DNA of 64,000 nt. Source: Streptomyces caatingaensis. GTDB lineage: Bacteria > Actinomycetota > Actinomycetes > Streptomycetales > Streptomycetaceae. The translations under genes and the position numbers were made by a program. The DNA lies in NCBI RefSeq assembly GCF_001187435.1, contig NZ_LFXA01000002.1:62001-126000 (forward strand), read 5' to 3'. Of the stretch, positions 16,534 through 24,851 are shown one piece after another; within the stretch, counting starts at the first letter, position 1, and each line of letters begins with the position of its first letter. The notes under the pieces were generated by a model. That model did no database searches and was not told the DNA's origin. It worked only from the letters and a program-made list of their open reading frames with translations.

Positions 16534-18666
16534 CTACGCCGCCGGCACGCTCGCCACCCCCGGCGGAAGGAAGCGCTTGCCGTTCACCCGCTCCGAGACA
16601 CCCTCCCGGTCCAGGTACGGCGTGATACCGCCGAGGTGGAAAGGCCACCCCGCCCCGGTGATCAGGCACAGGTCGATGTCCTGCGCCTCGGCGACGACAC
16701 CCTCGTCGAGCATGATCCCGATCTCCTGCGCGACCGCGTCCAGGACGCGCCCCCGCACCTGCTCCTCCGTCAGGACGGTGTCGCCCTGCTTGAGGAGCGC
16801 CGTGACCTCGGGGTCGAGCTCCGGCTTCCCGGAGTCGTACACGTAGAAGCCCCGCTTGCCGGCCTTGACGACCGCGGCCAGGTTCTCCGAGACCGTGAAG
16901 CGGTCGGGGAAGGCGGCGGCCAGCGTCTCCGAGACGTGCAGACCGATCGCCGGGCCCACCAGCTCCAGCAGCACCAGCGGCGACATCGGCAGGCCGAGCG
17001 GCTCGACGGCCTTCTCGGCGACGGCGACGGGCGTGCCCTCGTCGATGACGTTCTGCACCTCGCCGAGGAAGCGGGTGAGGATGCGGTTGACGACGAACGC
17101 CGGGGCGTCCTTCACCAGCACCGCCGTCTTCTTCAGCTTCTTCGCGACACCGAACGCGGTGGCCAGCGACGCGTCGTCGGTCCGCTCGCCGCGCACGATC
17201 TCCAGCAGCGGCAGCACCGCGACCGGGTTGAAGAAGTGGAAGCCCACGACCCGCTCGGGGTGCTTCAGCTTCGACGCCATCTCGCTGACGGACAGCGAGG
17301 AGGTGTTCGTCGCGAGGATGGCGTGCTCGGGCACGACCGCCTCGACCTCGGCGAAGACCTGCTGCTTGACGCCCATCTCCTCGAAGACGGCCTCGATGAC
17401 GAAGTCCGCGTCGCCGAAGGCGGCGGCCTTGTCGAGGGAGCCCGTGACCGCGGCCTTGAGGCGGTTGGCCTTGTCCTGGTTGATGCGGCCCTTGCCGAGC
17501 AGCTTGTCGATCTCGCCGTGGACGTAGGCGACGCCCTTGTCGACGCGCTCCTGGTCGATGTCGGTCAGCACGACCGGCACCTCCAGGCGGCGCGCGAAGA
17601 GCAGCGCGAGCTGGGAGGCCATCAGGCCGGCGCCGACGACGCCCACCTTGGAGACCGGGCGGGCCAGCGACTTGTCCGGGGCCCCGGCCGGCCGCTTGGC
17701 GCGCTTCTGCACGAGGTTGAAGGCGTAGATGCCGCTGCGCAGTTCGCCGCCCATGATGAGGTCGGCGAGCGCCTCGCTCTCGGCGTCGAAGCCCTGGCGC
17801 AGGTCGCCGTTGCGGGCCGCGGAGATGATGTCCAGCGCCCGGTAGGCGGCCGGGGCGGCGCCGTGCACCTTGGAGTCGGCGACGGCCCGGCCGCGCTCGA
17901 CGGCCCGGTCCCAGGCCTCGCCGCGGTCGACCTCGGGGCGGGAGACCTGGGTCTCGCCGGTGAGGACGGACGCGGTCCAGGCCAGCGACCGCTCCAGGAA
18001 GTCCGCGCCCTCGAAGATCGCGTCGGCGATGCCGAGGTCGAAGACCTGCTGGCCCTTCAACTGGCGGTTCTGGTTGAGGGAGTTCTCGATGATGACCGAG
18101 ACGGCGCGGTCGGCGCCGATGAGGTTCGGCAGCAGGGCGCAGCCGCCCCAGCCGGGCACCAGGCCGAGGAAGACCTCGGGCAGCGAGAAGGCGGGGATCG
18201 CCTTGGAGACGGTGCGGTAGGTGCAGTGCAGGCCGACCTCGACGCCGCCGCCCATGGCCGCGCCGTTGTAGTACGCGAACGTCGGCACGGACAGCGCGGC
18301 CAGCCGCTTGAAGACGTCGTGGCCGCCCTTGCCGATGGCCAGCGCGTCCTCGCGCCTGGCGAGCAGTTCGACGCCCTTGAGGTCGGCGCCGACGGCGAAG
18401 ATGAACGGCTTGCCGGTGAGGCCGACGCCGACGATCTTCCCCTCGGCGGCCTCGGCCTCGACCTGGTCGATCGCGGCGTCGAGGTTGGCCAGCGACTGCG
18501 GCCCGAAGGTGGTCGGCTTGGTGTGGTCCAGGCCGTTGTCCAGCGTGATGAGCGCGAACGTGCCCGCGTCCTGGGGCAGTTCGAGGTGGCGCACGTGCGC
18601 CTGGGTGACGACCTCGTCCGGGAACAGCTCCGCCGCCCCCTTCAACAGTTCAGCGGTGGTGCTCAC
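16534..18666 (-). CDS. fadB: Fatty-acid beta-oxidation multifunctional protein: enoyl-CoA hydratase / 3-hydroxyacyl-CoA dehydrogenase
   Basis: 710 residues. The N-terminal third is a crotonase fold (YYNGAAMGGGVEVGLHC; PEVFLGLVPGWGG), which hydrates 2-enoyl-CoA. From about residue 337 comes the NAD-binding domain (GVVGAGLMASQ, then the acidic DID at the strand end), and then the 3HCDH C-terminal domain with HFFNPVAVLPLLEIV. Together with the thiolase just upstream it forms the classic FadB/FadA pair, corresponding by synteny to SCO6026/SCO6027. The GTG start overlaps the thiolase stop by 4 nt (GTGA), so translation is coupled. Cytosolic. A bidirectional hairpin ends the unit. Confidence 0.9.
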   Translation of the reverse strand: MSTTAELLKGAAELFPDEVVTQAHVRHLELPQDAGTFALITLDNGLDHTKPTTFGPQSLANLDAAIDQVEAEAAEGKIVGVGLTGKPFIFAVGADLKGVELLARREDALAIGKGGHDVFKRLAALSVPTFAYYNGAAMGGGVEVGLHCTYRTVSKAIPAFSLPEVFLGLVPGWGGCALLPNLIGADRAVSVIIENSLNQNRQLKGQQVFDLGIADAIFEGADFLERSLAWTASVLTGETQVSRPEVDRGEAWDRAVERGRAVADSKVHGAAPAAYRALDIISAARNGDLRQGFDAESEALADLIMGGELRSGIYAFNLVQKRAKRPAGAPDKSLARPVSKVGVVGAGLMASQLALLFARRLEVPVVLTDIDQERVDKGVAYVHGEIDKLLGKGRINQDKANRLKAAVTGSLDKAAAFGDADFVIEAVFEEMGVKQQVFAEVEAVVPEHAILATNTSSLSVSEMASKLKHPERVVGFHFFNPVAVLPLLEIVRGERTDDASLATAFGVAKKLKKTAVLVKDAPAFVVNRILTRFLGEVQNVIDEGTPVAVAEKAVEPLGLPMSPLVLLELVGPAIGLHVSETLAAAFPDRFTVSENLAAVVKAGKRGFYVYDSGKPELDPEVTALLKQGDTVLTEEQVRGRVLDAVAQEIGIMLDEGVVAEAQDIDLCLITGAGWPFHLGGITPYLDREGVSERVNGKRFLPPGVASVPAA

Positions 18667-19877
18667 TTGCCCTCCCAGTGGGGGTTCTCCCAGATGACCG
18701 TGCCGCCCATGCCGAAGCCGACGCACATGGTGGTGATGCCGTAGCGGACGTGCGGCTGCTCCTCGAACTGCCGGGCCAGCTGCGTCATCAGGCGGACGCC
18801 GGACGACGCCAGCGGGTGGCCGAAGGCGATGGCGCCGCCGTACTGGTTGACGCGCGGGTCGTCGTCGGCGATGCCGTAGTGGTCCAGGAGCGAGAGCACC
18901 TGCACGGCGAACGCCTCGTTGATCTCGAAGAGGCCGATGTCGTCGATCGACAGGCCGGCCTTGGCGAGCGCCTTCTCGGTGGCCGGGACCGGGCCGATGC
19001 CCATGACCTCCGGTTCCACGCCCGCGAAGGCGTAGGAGACGAGCCGCATCTTGACGGGCAGGCCCAGCTCGCGGGCCACGTCCTCGGCGGCGATCAGCGA
19101 GGCGGTGGCGCCGTCGTTGAGACCGGCGGCGTTGCCCGCGGTCACCCGGCCGTGCGGACGGAACGGCGTCTTGAGCGACTCCAGGCCCTCCAGCGTGGTG
19201 CCCGGGCGCATCGGCTCGTCGGCGGTGGCCAGGCCCCAGCCGGTCTCCCCGGCCTCCGGGTTGGTGCGGCGCACGGAGATCGGCACCAGGTCGGCCTGGA
19301 TCTTGCCGTCGGCGTACGCCTTGGCGGCCTTCTCCTGGCTGCGGACCGCGTACTCGTCGGCGCGCCGCTTGGTGATGTGCGGCAGCCGGTCGTGCAGGTT
19401 CTCCGCGGTCATGCCCATGAACAGGGCGGACTCGTCGACCAGCTTCTCGGAGACGAAGCGCGGGTTGGGGTCCACGCCCTCGCCCATCGGGTGGCGGCCC
19501 ATGTGCTCGACGCCGCCCGCGAGCGCGAGGTCGTACGCGCCGAAGGCGATGCCGCCGGAGACGCTGGTGACGGCGGTCATGGCGCCCGCGCACATGCGGT
19601 CGACCGAGAAGCCGGGCACGGACTGCGGGAGGCCCGCGAGGATGCCGGCGGTGCGGCCCAGCGTCAGGCCCTGGTCGCCGATCTGGGTCGTCGCGGCGAT
19701 GGCCACCTCGTCGATCCGGGCCGGGTCCAGGTCCGGGTTGCGGCGCAGCAGCTCCCGGATGCACTTGACGACCAGGTCGTCGGCGCGGGTCTCGTGGTAG
19801 ATGCCCTTCGGGCCCGCCTTGCCGAACGGGGTGCGGACGCCGTCGACGAAAACGACGTCCCTAGCGGTACGAGGCAC
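18663..19877 (-). CDS. fadA: Acetyl-CoA C-acyltransferase (3-ketoacyl-CoA thiolase)
   Basis: Thiolase of 404 residues that cleaves 3-ketoacyl-CoA to acetyl-CoA. The nucleophile lies in VDRMCAGAMTAVTS; the conserved C-terminal blocks are GGAIAFGHPLASSGVR and the second Cys in TTMCVGFGMGG. Note GHPLASSG rather than the common GHPLGASG. The GTG start is preceded by GGAGGAG. It is the first gene of the fadAB operon and its stop overlaps the fadB start. A possible operator lies 79 bp upstream. Confidence 0.9.
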   Translation of the reverse strand: MPRTARDVVFVDGVRTPFGKAGPKGIYHETRADDLVVKCIRELLRRNPDLDPARIDEVAIAATTQIGDQGLTLGRTAGILAGLPQSVPGFSVDRMCAGAMTAVTSVSGGIAFGAYDLALAGGVEHMGRHPMGEGVDPNPRFVSEKLVDESALFMGMTAENLHDRLPHITKRRADEYAVRSQEKAAKAYADGKIQADLVPISVRRTNPEAGETGWGLATADEPMRPGTTLEGLESLKTPFRPHGRVTAGNAAGLNDGATASLIAAEDVARELGLPVKMRLVSYAFAGVEPEVMGIGPVPATEKALAKAGLSIDDIGLFEINEAFAVQVLSLLDHYGIADDDPRVNQYGGAIAFGHPLASSGVRLMTQLARQFEEQPHVRYGITTMCVGFGMGGTVIWENPHWEGK

Positions 19878-19955
19878 GTTGGCTCTCCTCCAGGTGCGGA
19901 TCGCTGCGCGGGCATGCCGAAGTCGGGTACGCCACGGCGCGGGACTCACCGTCAT

Positions 19956-19971
19956 GCTACTTGCGGGTAAC
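19956..19971 (-). promoter_or_regulatory. Imperfect palindrome upstream of the thiolase gene
   Basis: GTTACCCGCAAGTAGC on the minus strand is a partial palindrome (GTTACNCG / CNNGTAGC). It resembles TetR-family sites of the GTTAC...GTAAC type seen before actinobacterial lipid-metabolism genes. 79 bp from the start codon. Pattern evidence only. Confidence 0.3.
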
Positions 19972-20032
19972 CATGCTGCACAGCCCCCTCGGCCGGAGCG
20001 TCGAAGGTCACACCGGGGCCGCGGCGGCATGC

Positions 20033-20072
20033 GGAAGGCCCCGGCCCGCCACAGGGCGGACCGGGGCCTTCC
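20033..20072 (-). terminator. Hairpin after the RNase D gene
   Basis: GGAAGGCCCCGG...CCGGGGCCTTCC stem, extended by CCGCC/GGCGG with one mismatch and a short loop, starting 9 bp beyond the rnd stop on the minus strand. Confidence 0.7.
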
Positions 20073-20080
20073 ACGGATGC

Positions 20081-21355
20081 TCAGGCGGCCGACGACAACG
20101 CCGTCACCAGCACCGGCGTCACCTGCTCGACCTGCCAGGGCCGGGCGCCGTGCGCGGCCAGCGCCTCGGCGACGGCCTCCGGCGTGGGGTTCTTCGGCGG
20201 CTCCCAGCACAGCCGGCGCACGGTGTCCGGGGTGATCAGGTTCTCCTGGGGCATCGTCAGCCGCTCGGCCAGCTCCGACACCGCCGTGCGCGCCGCCGCC
20301 AGCCGCGCGGCGGCGACCGGGTCCTTGTCGGCCCAGGCGCGCGGCGGGGGCGGCCCCGTCAGCGGCTGCCCGGGCTGCGGCAGTTCGGACTCCGGCACCG
20401 CCCGGGCCCGGTCGATCGCCGCCTGCCACTGCTCCAGCTGACGCCGTCCCATGCGCGGCCCGAAGCCCGGCAGCGCCGCCAGGGCGTTGGCGTTGGCCGG
20501 CATGTTCAGCGCGGCCTCGATGATCGCGCCGTCGCCCAGCACCTTGCCCGGCGACACGTCCCGCCGCTGCGCCACCTTGTCGCGGGCGGTCCACAGCTCG
20601 CGCACCACGGCCATCTGCCGCCGCCTGCGCACCTTGTGCATGCCGGAGGTGCGCCGCCAGGGGTCCTTGCGCGGCGGGGCCGGCGGGGCCGCGACGATGG
20701 CCGCGAACTCCTGCCGCGCCCACTCCAGCTTGCCCTGCCGCTCCAGCTCCTCCTCCAGCGCGTCGCGCAGGTCGACCAGCAGCTCCACGTCGAGCGCGGC
20801 GTAGCGCAGCCAGGGCTCGGGCAGCGGGCGGGTGGACCAGTCGACGGCGGAGTGCCCCTTCTCCAGGGCGTAGCCGAGGACGTTCTCGACCATCGCGCCC
20901 AGGCCCACGCGTGCGAAGCCGGCGAGGCGCCCGGCCAGCTCGGTGTCGAAGAGCCGGGCCGGGGACATCCCTATCTCCCGCAGGCACGGCAGGTCCTGGG
21001 TGGCCGCGTGCAGCACCCACTCGGCGTCCCCGATGGCCGCGCCCAGCGCGGACAGGTCCGGGCAGCCGACCGGGTCGACGAGGGCCGAGCCGGCCCCTTC
21101 GCGACGCAGCTGGACGAGGTAGGCGCGCTGGCCGTAGCGGTAGCCCGAGGCGCGCTCGGCGTCGACGGCCACCGGGCCGCGGCCGGCGGCGAACGCCTCG
21201 ACGACGGCGGCCAGTCCCGCTTCGTCGGCGACGACCGGGGGGATGCCCTCACGCGGCTCCAGCAGGGGGATCGGCGCCGTAACGACGTCGTCCGGGGGGC
21301 CGCCCCCGGGGGTTCGCAGTGGATGGTCTGCTGCGGTGTCTTGGGCGTCGGTCAC
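20081..21355 (-). CDS. rnd: Ribonuclease D-like 3'-5' exonuclease
   Basis: 424 residues. The N-terminal DEDDy exonuclease domain has Asp65 and Glu67 (AVDAERASGY), Asp121 (HAATQDLPCL) and the YxxxD motif Tyr185-Asp189 (YAALDVELL). An HRDC domain follows at about residues 225-320 (WRRTSG to DVSPGKVLGD), and then a less conserved C-terminal helical part. RNase D family enzymes trim the 3' ends of tRNA and other stable RNA. Start ATG. The gene lies downstream of the regulator gene on the same strand but is separated from it by a strong hairpin, so it is probably its own unit. Confidence 0.87.
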   Translation of the reverse strand: MTDAQDTAADHPLRTPGGGPPDDVVTAPIPLLEPREGIPPVVADEAGLAAVVEAFAAGRGPVAVDAERASGYRYGQRAYLVQLRREGAGSALVDPVGCPDLSALGAAIGDAEWVLHAATQDLPCLREIGMSPARLFDTELAGRLAGFARVGLGAMVENVLGYALEKGHSAVDWSTRPLPEPWLRYAALDVELLVDLRDALEEELERQGKLEWARQEFAAIVAAPPAPPRKDPWRRTSGMHKVRRRRQMAVVRELWTARDKVAQRRDVSPGKVLGDGAIIEAALNMPANANALAALPGFGPRMGRRQLEQWQAAIDRARAVPESELPQPGQPLTGPPPPRAWADKDPVAAARLAAARTAVSELAERLTMPQENLITPDTVRRLCWEPPKNPTPEAVAEALAAHGARPWQVEQVTPVLVTALSSAA

Positions 21356-21383
21356 CGGTCAAGGGTATCCGGGGATGACGGAA

Positions 21384-21413
21384 GCCCGCCGACGGAACGT
21401 TCCGTCGGCGGGC
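21384..21413 (-). terminator. 30-bp perfect palindrome after the LuxR-type regulator gene
   Basis: GCCCGCCGACGGAAC and GTTCCGTCGGCGGGC form a perfect palindrome 18 bp beyond the regulator's stop. It separates it from rnd. Confidence 0.7.
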
Positions 21414-21430
21414 GCGGGGGAGGAATCGGG

Positions 21431-22090
21431 TCAGTGGATGATGCCGGTGCGCAGCGCCACGGCGACCATCCCGGCCCGGTCGCCGGTGCCGAGCTTGCGG
21501 GCGATGCGGGCGAGGTGGCTCTTGACGGTGAGGGCGGACAGTCCCATCGAGACGCCGATGGCCTTGTTCGACTGGCCCTCCGCAACCAGCCGCAGGACCT
21601 CGACCTCCCGGCCGGACAGTTCGCGGTAGCCGCCGGGGTGGCCGGGTGCGCCGGGCGGGCGGCGCTGCATGCGCGCGGCGGCGGCGCCGATGGGGGAGAG
21701 GCCGGGGCGGCCGGGGACGCCGAGGTTCGTGCGGGTTCCGGTGACCACATAGCCTTTGACGCCGCCCGCCAGCGCGTTGCGCACGGCGCCGATGTCGTCG
21801 GCGGCGGAGAGGGCGAGCCCGTTGGGCCAGCCGGCGGCGCGGGTCTCGGACAGCAGGGTCAGGCCGGAGCCGTCGGGAAGGTGGACGTCGGCGACGCAGA
21901 TGTCGCGGGGGTTGCCGATCCGCGGCCGGGCCTCGGCGATGGACGACGCCTCGATCACGTCCCGTACGCCCAGCGCCCACAGGTGGCGGGTGACGGTGGA
22001 ACGGACGCGGGGATCGGCGACGACGACCATGGCGGTGGGTTTCGTCGGGCGGTAGGCGAGGCTCGCAGGTTGCTCGAGGAGAACGGACAC
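21431..22090 (-). CDS. Orphan LuxR/NarL-type response regulator
   Basis: 219 residues. The N-terminal receiver domain (residues about 20-130) has the phospho-acceptor-like Asp in CVADVHLPDGSG. The usual acidic pair near the N-terminus is reduced (VVVADPRVRS), and the region corresponding to the switch Lys reads GYVVTGT, so phosphorylation may be weak or absent. The C-terminal LuxR-type helix-turn-helix is clear (LSGREVEVLRLVAEGQSNKAIG...LTVKSHLARIARKLG). No kinase gene is adjacent. Start ATG with GGAGG upstream. It lies between rnd and the DUF3000 gene, all on the minus strand. Its A/T-rich upstream region holds an inverted repeat. Confidence 0.8.
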   Translation of the reverse strand: MSVLLEQPASLAYRPTKPTAMVVVADPRVRSTVTRHLWALGVRDVIEASSIAEARPRIGNPRDICVADVHLPDGSGLTLLSETRAAGWPNGLALSAADDIGAVRNALAGGVKGYVVTGTRTNLGVPGRPGLSPIGAAAARMQRRPPGAPGHPGGYRELSGREVEVLRLVAEGQSNKAIGVSMGLSALTVKSHLARIARKLGTGDRAGMVAVALRTGIIH

Positions 22091-22210
22091 CAGGCCTCCA
22101 GGGGGAGTGGCGGGGACGGGTGCCGACTTTTGGGTAAGCCGGGGCGATCCGTATGGGAAGGGTCACAAGCTCCTTCGGCAGTCGAACCGCCCGGCTTTAG
22201 GGAATGATCA

Positions 22211-22232
22211 CGAATTGATGAGTAACAATTCG
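22211..22232. promoter_or_regulatory. A/T-rich inverted repeat upstream of the orphan regulator
   Basis: CGAATTG (22211-22217) and CAATTCG (22226-22232) are perfect 7-bp arms with an 8-bp spacer, in an unusually A/T-rich stretch of about 60 bp 120 bp upstream of the regulator start. It could be a promoter with an operator. Confidence 0.4.
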
Positions 22233-22288
22233 GGCAATTCAGGCCATGGTGTGAGTGCGTATCAGTCATTCCGGGCCCGGCGGACCGG

Positions 22289-22954
22289 TCAGCGGCTCTG
22301 CGGTCCCCGTCGCTGCGGCAGCGTCACGACACCCGCCTCCGGCGCGCCCCCCGGCGGCAGTCCGGCGATCTGGCACAGCAGGTCGCACCAGGCCGCCAGG
22401 TGGGCCGCGGTGTCCGGCGCGGACCGCTCGCCGGCGGCGCCCTGGCCGCCGCCCGGCTCGATGGGCGACCAGGACGCCCGGATCTCGATCTGCGTCGACG
22501 GCGGCCGCTCCCGCAGGCCCCCGAAGTAGTGCGAACCCGCGCGGGTCACCGTGCCGCTCGGCGCCGCGTAGGGCACCCGGCGCGCCTCCAGCGCGCCCGT
22601 CAGCCAGGACCAGCAGACCTCCGGCAGCAGCGGGTCCTGCGCCATCTCCTCCTCCAGGTCGGCGTGGACCAGCGTCACCAGGCGGAACGTACCGCCCCAC
22701 GCCTCGTGGCCCGCCGGGTCGTGCAGCAGGATCAGCCGTCCGTCCGCCAGCTCCTCGTCGTCCACCACGACCGCCGCCTCCAGCGCGTACGAGAAGGGGG
22801 CGAGCCGCTGGGGCGGCGGGGTCGCGTCGAGTTCGATCTCCGGCCGCAGGAGTACGCCCTGCAGTCCGGCGACCGCCTGCCGGAAGACGGACGGGGAACC
22901 CTCCCCACCCACGTCGTCCGGACCGTCCGAGTGGTGTCCGTGCGCCGCAGCCAT
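22289..22954 (-). CDS. DUF3000 family protein
   Basis: Conserved actinobacterial protein of 221 residues and unknown function. The start chosen is the ATG at 22954 (MAAAHGHH). A longer frame would reach 31 codons upstream into the hemE promoter region. Conserved-looking blocks are FRQAVAGLQGVLLRPEIELDATPPPQRLAP and SHYFGGLRERPPSTQIEIRASW. No signal peptide or membrane segment. It is divergent from hemE with only 91 bp between starts, an arrangement I remember as conserved in Streptomyces. Shared regulation with heme synthesis is possible but unproven. Confidence 0.75.
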   Translation of the reverse strand: MAAAHGHHSDGPDDVGGEGSPSVFRQAVAGLQGVLLRPEIELDATPPPQRLAPFSYALEAAVVVDDEELADGRLILLHDPAGHEAWGGTFRLVTLVHADLEEEMAQDPLLPEVCWSWLTGALEARRVPYAAPSGTVTRAGSHYFGGLRERPPSTQIEIRASWSPIEPGGGQGAAGERSAPDTAAHLAAWCDLLCQIAGLPPGGAPEAGVVTLPQRRGPQSR

Positions 22955-23045
22955 GCCCGGAAGACTAGGCGGAACGACCCGCGGTTCCGGGTAGGGACAC
23001 CCACATGCGCGGGTCACTCGTTCGGCCCGTGCGAAGATTTGGGTC

Positions 23046-24110
23046 ATGAGTGAGCGCAGCCAGCATCAGACGGGCCGCACCGCGGCGTACGATTCGCCCT
23101 TCCTGCGCGCCTGCCGGCGCGAACCCGTGCCGCACACGCCGGTCTGGTTCATGCGACAGGCGGGGCGCTCGCTCCCCGAGTACCGCAAGGTTCGCGAGGG
23201 CGTCCCGATGCTCGAGTCCTGCATGCGGCCGGAGCTCGTCACCGAGATCACCCTCCAGCCGGTGCGGCGGCACGGCGTCGACGCCGCCATCTTCTTCAGC
23301 GACATCGTCGTGCCGCTCAAGGCCGTCGGCATCGACCTCGACATCAAGCCCGGCGTCGGGCCGGTCGTCGAGAACCCCGTCCGCAGCCGGGCCGACCTGG
23401 CGCGGCTGCGGCCGCTGTCCGGCGACGACGTCCCGTACGTGACCGAGGCCGTGCGCCTGCTCACCGCCGAGCTCGGCACCACGCCGCTCATCGGCTTCGC
23501 CGGGGCGCCCTTCACGCTGGCCAGCTACCTGGTCGAGGGCGGGCCCTCGCGCAACCACGAGCACACCAAGGCGCTGATGTACGGCGACCCGGAGCTGTGG
23601 GCCGATCTCCTCGACCGGCTCGCGGACATCACGGCCGCGTTCCTCAAGGTCCAGATCGAGGCCGGCGCCTCCGCCGTGCAGCTCTTCGACTCCTGGGTCG
23701 GCGCCCTGGCCCCCGCCGACTACCGCCGGCACGTGATGCCGGCCTCCGCCAAGGTCTTCGACGCCGTCGCCGGGTACGGCGTGCCCCGCATCCACTTCGG
23801 CGTGGGCACCGGCGAACTCCTCGGCCTCATGGGCGAGGCCGGTGCGGACGTCGTCGGGGCGGACTGGCGGGTGCCGCTGGACGAGGCGGCGCGGCGGGTC
23901 GGGCCCGGCAAGGCGCTCCAGGGGAACCTGGACCCTGCCGTCCTCTTCGCTCCGCGCGAGGCGGTGGAGGAGAAGGCCGCCGCCGTGCTGTCGGCCGCGG
24001 CCGGGCTGGAGGGGCACATCTTCAACCTCGGGCACGGGGTGCTGCCGACGACGGAGCCGGACGCGCTGACGCGGCTGGTGGAGTTCGTCCACGAGCGGTC
24101 CGCCCGGTAG
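23046..24110 (+). CDS. hemE: Uroporphyrinogen decarboxylase
   Basis: Cytosolic enzyme of 354 residues that converts uroporphyrinogen III to coproporphyrinogen III. Signature segments are [16 protein letters not shown] (substrate-binding Arg), [28 protein letters not shown] and the C-terminal [14 protein letters not shown]. Length is normal. The ATG start is supported by homology to the family N-terminus. It is one of three heme genes in the window. A dispersed 20-bp element starts 18 nt after the stop. Confidence 0.96.
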   Translation: MSERSQHQTGRTAAYDSPFLRACRREPVPHTPVWFMRQAGRSLPEYRKVREGVPMLESCMRPELVTEITLQPVRRHGVDAAIFFSDIVVPLKAVGIDLDIKPGVGPVVENPVRSRADLARLRPLSGDDVPYVTEAVRLLTAELGTTPLIGFAGAPFTLASYLVEGGPSRNHEHTKALMYGDPELWADLLDRLADITAAFLKVQIEAGASAVQLFDSWVGALAPADYRRHVMPASAKVFDAVAGYGVPRIHFGVGTGELLGLMGEAGADVVGADWRVPLDEAARRVGPGKALQGNLDPAVLFAPREAVEEKAAAVLSAAAGLEGHIFNLGHGVLPTTEPDALTRLVEFVHERSAR

Positions 24111-24127
24111 GGCGGTTTCTCTCCCCG

Positions 24128-24147
24128 CCCCGCCCTTTCACCGTCTC
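24128..24147 (+). repeat. Dispersed intergenic element, copy 3
   Basis: CCCCGCCCTTTCACCGTCTC, one mismatch to the consensus, beginning 18 nt after the hemE stop in hemE orientation. Confidence 0.8.
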
Positions 24148-24395
24148 CCAGGCCCCGAACCGTGCTCCGCGCGGCGGGGCGGGGGCTGCGCCCCTGCGCC
24201 CCGGCCGGGGGCTTCGCCTAACGCCCCCGACCCCGCGACCGCGCTCCCCGCCCTCGCCCTCAAGCTCCTCCAGCAGGGAACGACAACCCGATGACGAGCT
24301 GGACGTCTTCGCGCCGACCGGGCGCACCCCCCAGCCCGTCCGGCGTTGGAGGACGGACGGGGCGCAGCCGCGTTGGGCCCGCGCGGTAGGGCGTG

Positions 24396-24415
24396 GAAAC
24401 GGTGGAAGGGCGGGG
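24396..24415 (-). repeat. Dispersed intergenic element, copy 4 (reverse)
   Basis: GAAACGGTGGAAGGGCGGGG on the plus strand, one mismatch. It is oriented with pcaG and starts 32 nt beyond its stop. Confidence 0.75.
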
Positions 24416-24446
24416 CGGGGAGAAGGGAGTCGGCGTGGCGGGAGGG

Positions 24447-24851
24447 TCAGAAGGTGAGGAAGACCGTTTCGGCCGCGCCGCCGAGGTGCACGTCGAAGCG
24501 GTGGCCGGGCGAGGCCAGGAGCGTGGCGCGGCGGGCCGGGGGCAGGGCGGTGAGGAGAGGGTCGTCGGGCGGCCGGGTGAAGTAGACGCGGGTGAAGAGC
24601 GGGTGGGGCAGGCCCCGGGCGTGGAGGCAGAGGGACAGGTACGGCGGGGGCGCCGCGGGGACGGGGAGCGCGTACGAGCCGTCCGGGGACGTCGCCGCGC
24701 GGGCGAAGGGCGGCCAGAGCTCCAGGAGGGCGTCGGGGACGCCCGCCCCGGCGGCGTCCAGGACCCGGCCGCGGAGGACGGCGGGGCCGTCCCCGGCGGG
24801 CGGCAGCCCCGGGGCGAAGTACGGGCCGATGGTCTGGGGCGGTGTGGTCAT
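24447..24851 (-). CDS. pcaG: Protocatechuate 3,4-dioxygenase alpha subunit, short form
   Basis: 134 residues in the intradiol dioxygenase family. The N-terminal TIGPYF segment matches the alpha-subunit substrate-pocket loop. VLRGRVLDAAGAGVPDALLELW and LFTRVYFTRPPDDPLL are family blocks, and RFDVHLGGAAETVFLTF is the typical C-terminal end. Actinobacterial PcaG is usually close to 190-200 residues. Here the segment after LLELW, which normally carries a GFGR-like block, is almost missing (PPFARAATSPDGS), so about 50 residues are lost without a frameshift. The start overlaps the pcaH stop (ATGA). In the two-subunit enzyme the alpha subunit has no iron. Whether this form still assembles is open. 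Confidence 0.8.
   Translation of the reverse strand: MTTPPQTIGPYFAPGLPPAGDGPAVLRGRVLDAAGAGVPDALLELWPPFARAATSPDGSYALPVPAAPPPYLSLCLHARGLPHPLFTRVYFTRPPDDPLLTALPPARRATLLASPGHRFDVHLGGAAETVFLTF

Larger units (their letters stand above)
24111..24446. other. Intergenic region between convergent hemE and pcaG
   Basis: 336 bp without a gene. It holds two copies of the dispersed 20-bp element in opposite orientation near its two ends, and between them a diverged copy of the GTCCGGCGTTTGAGGAC-type element (24333-24356). Each 20-bp copy points in the direction of the gene that ends next to it. Confidence 0.75.

Noticed and set aside
16102..18744. 880-codon plus-strand open frame opposite the fadB-like gene
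   Set aside because: Shadow frame; the minus-strand protein has clear hydratase and dehydrogenase domains.
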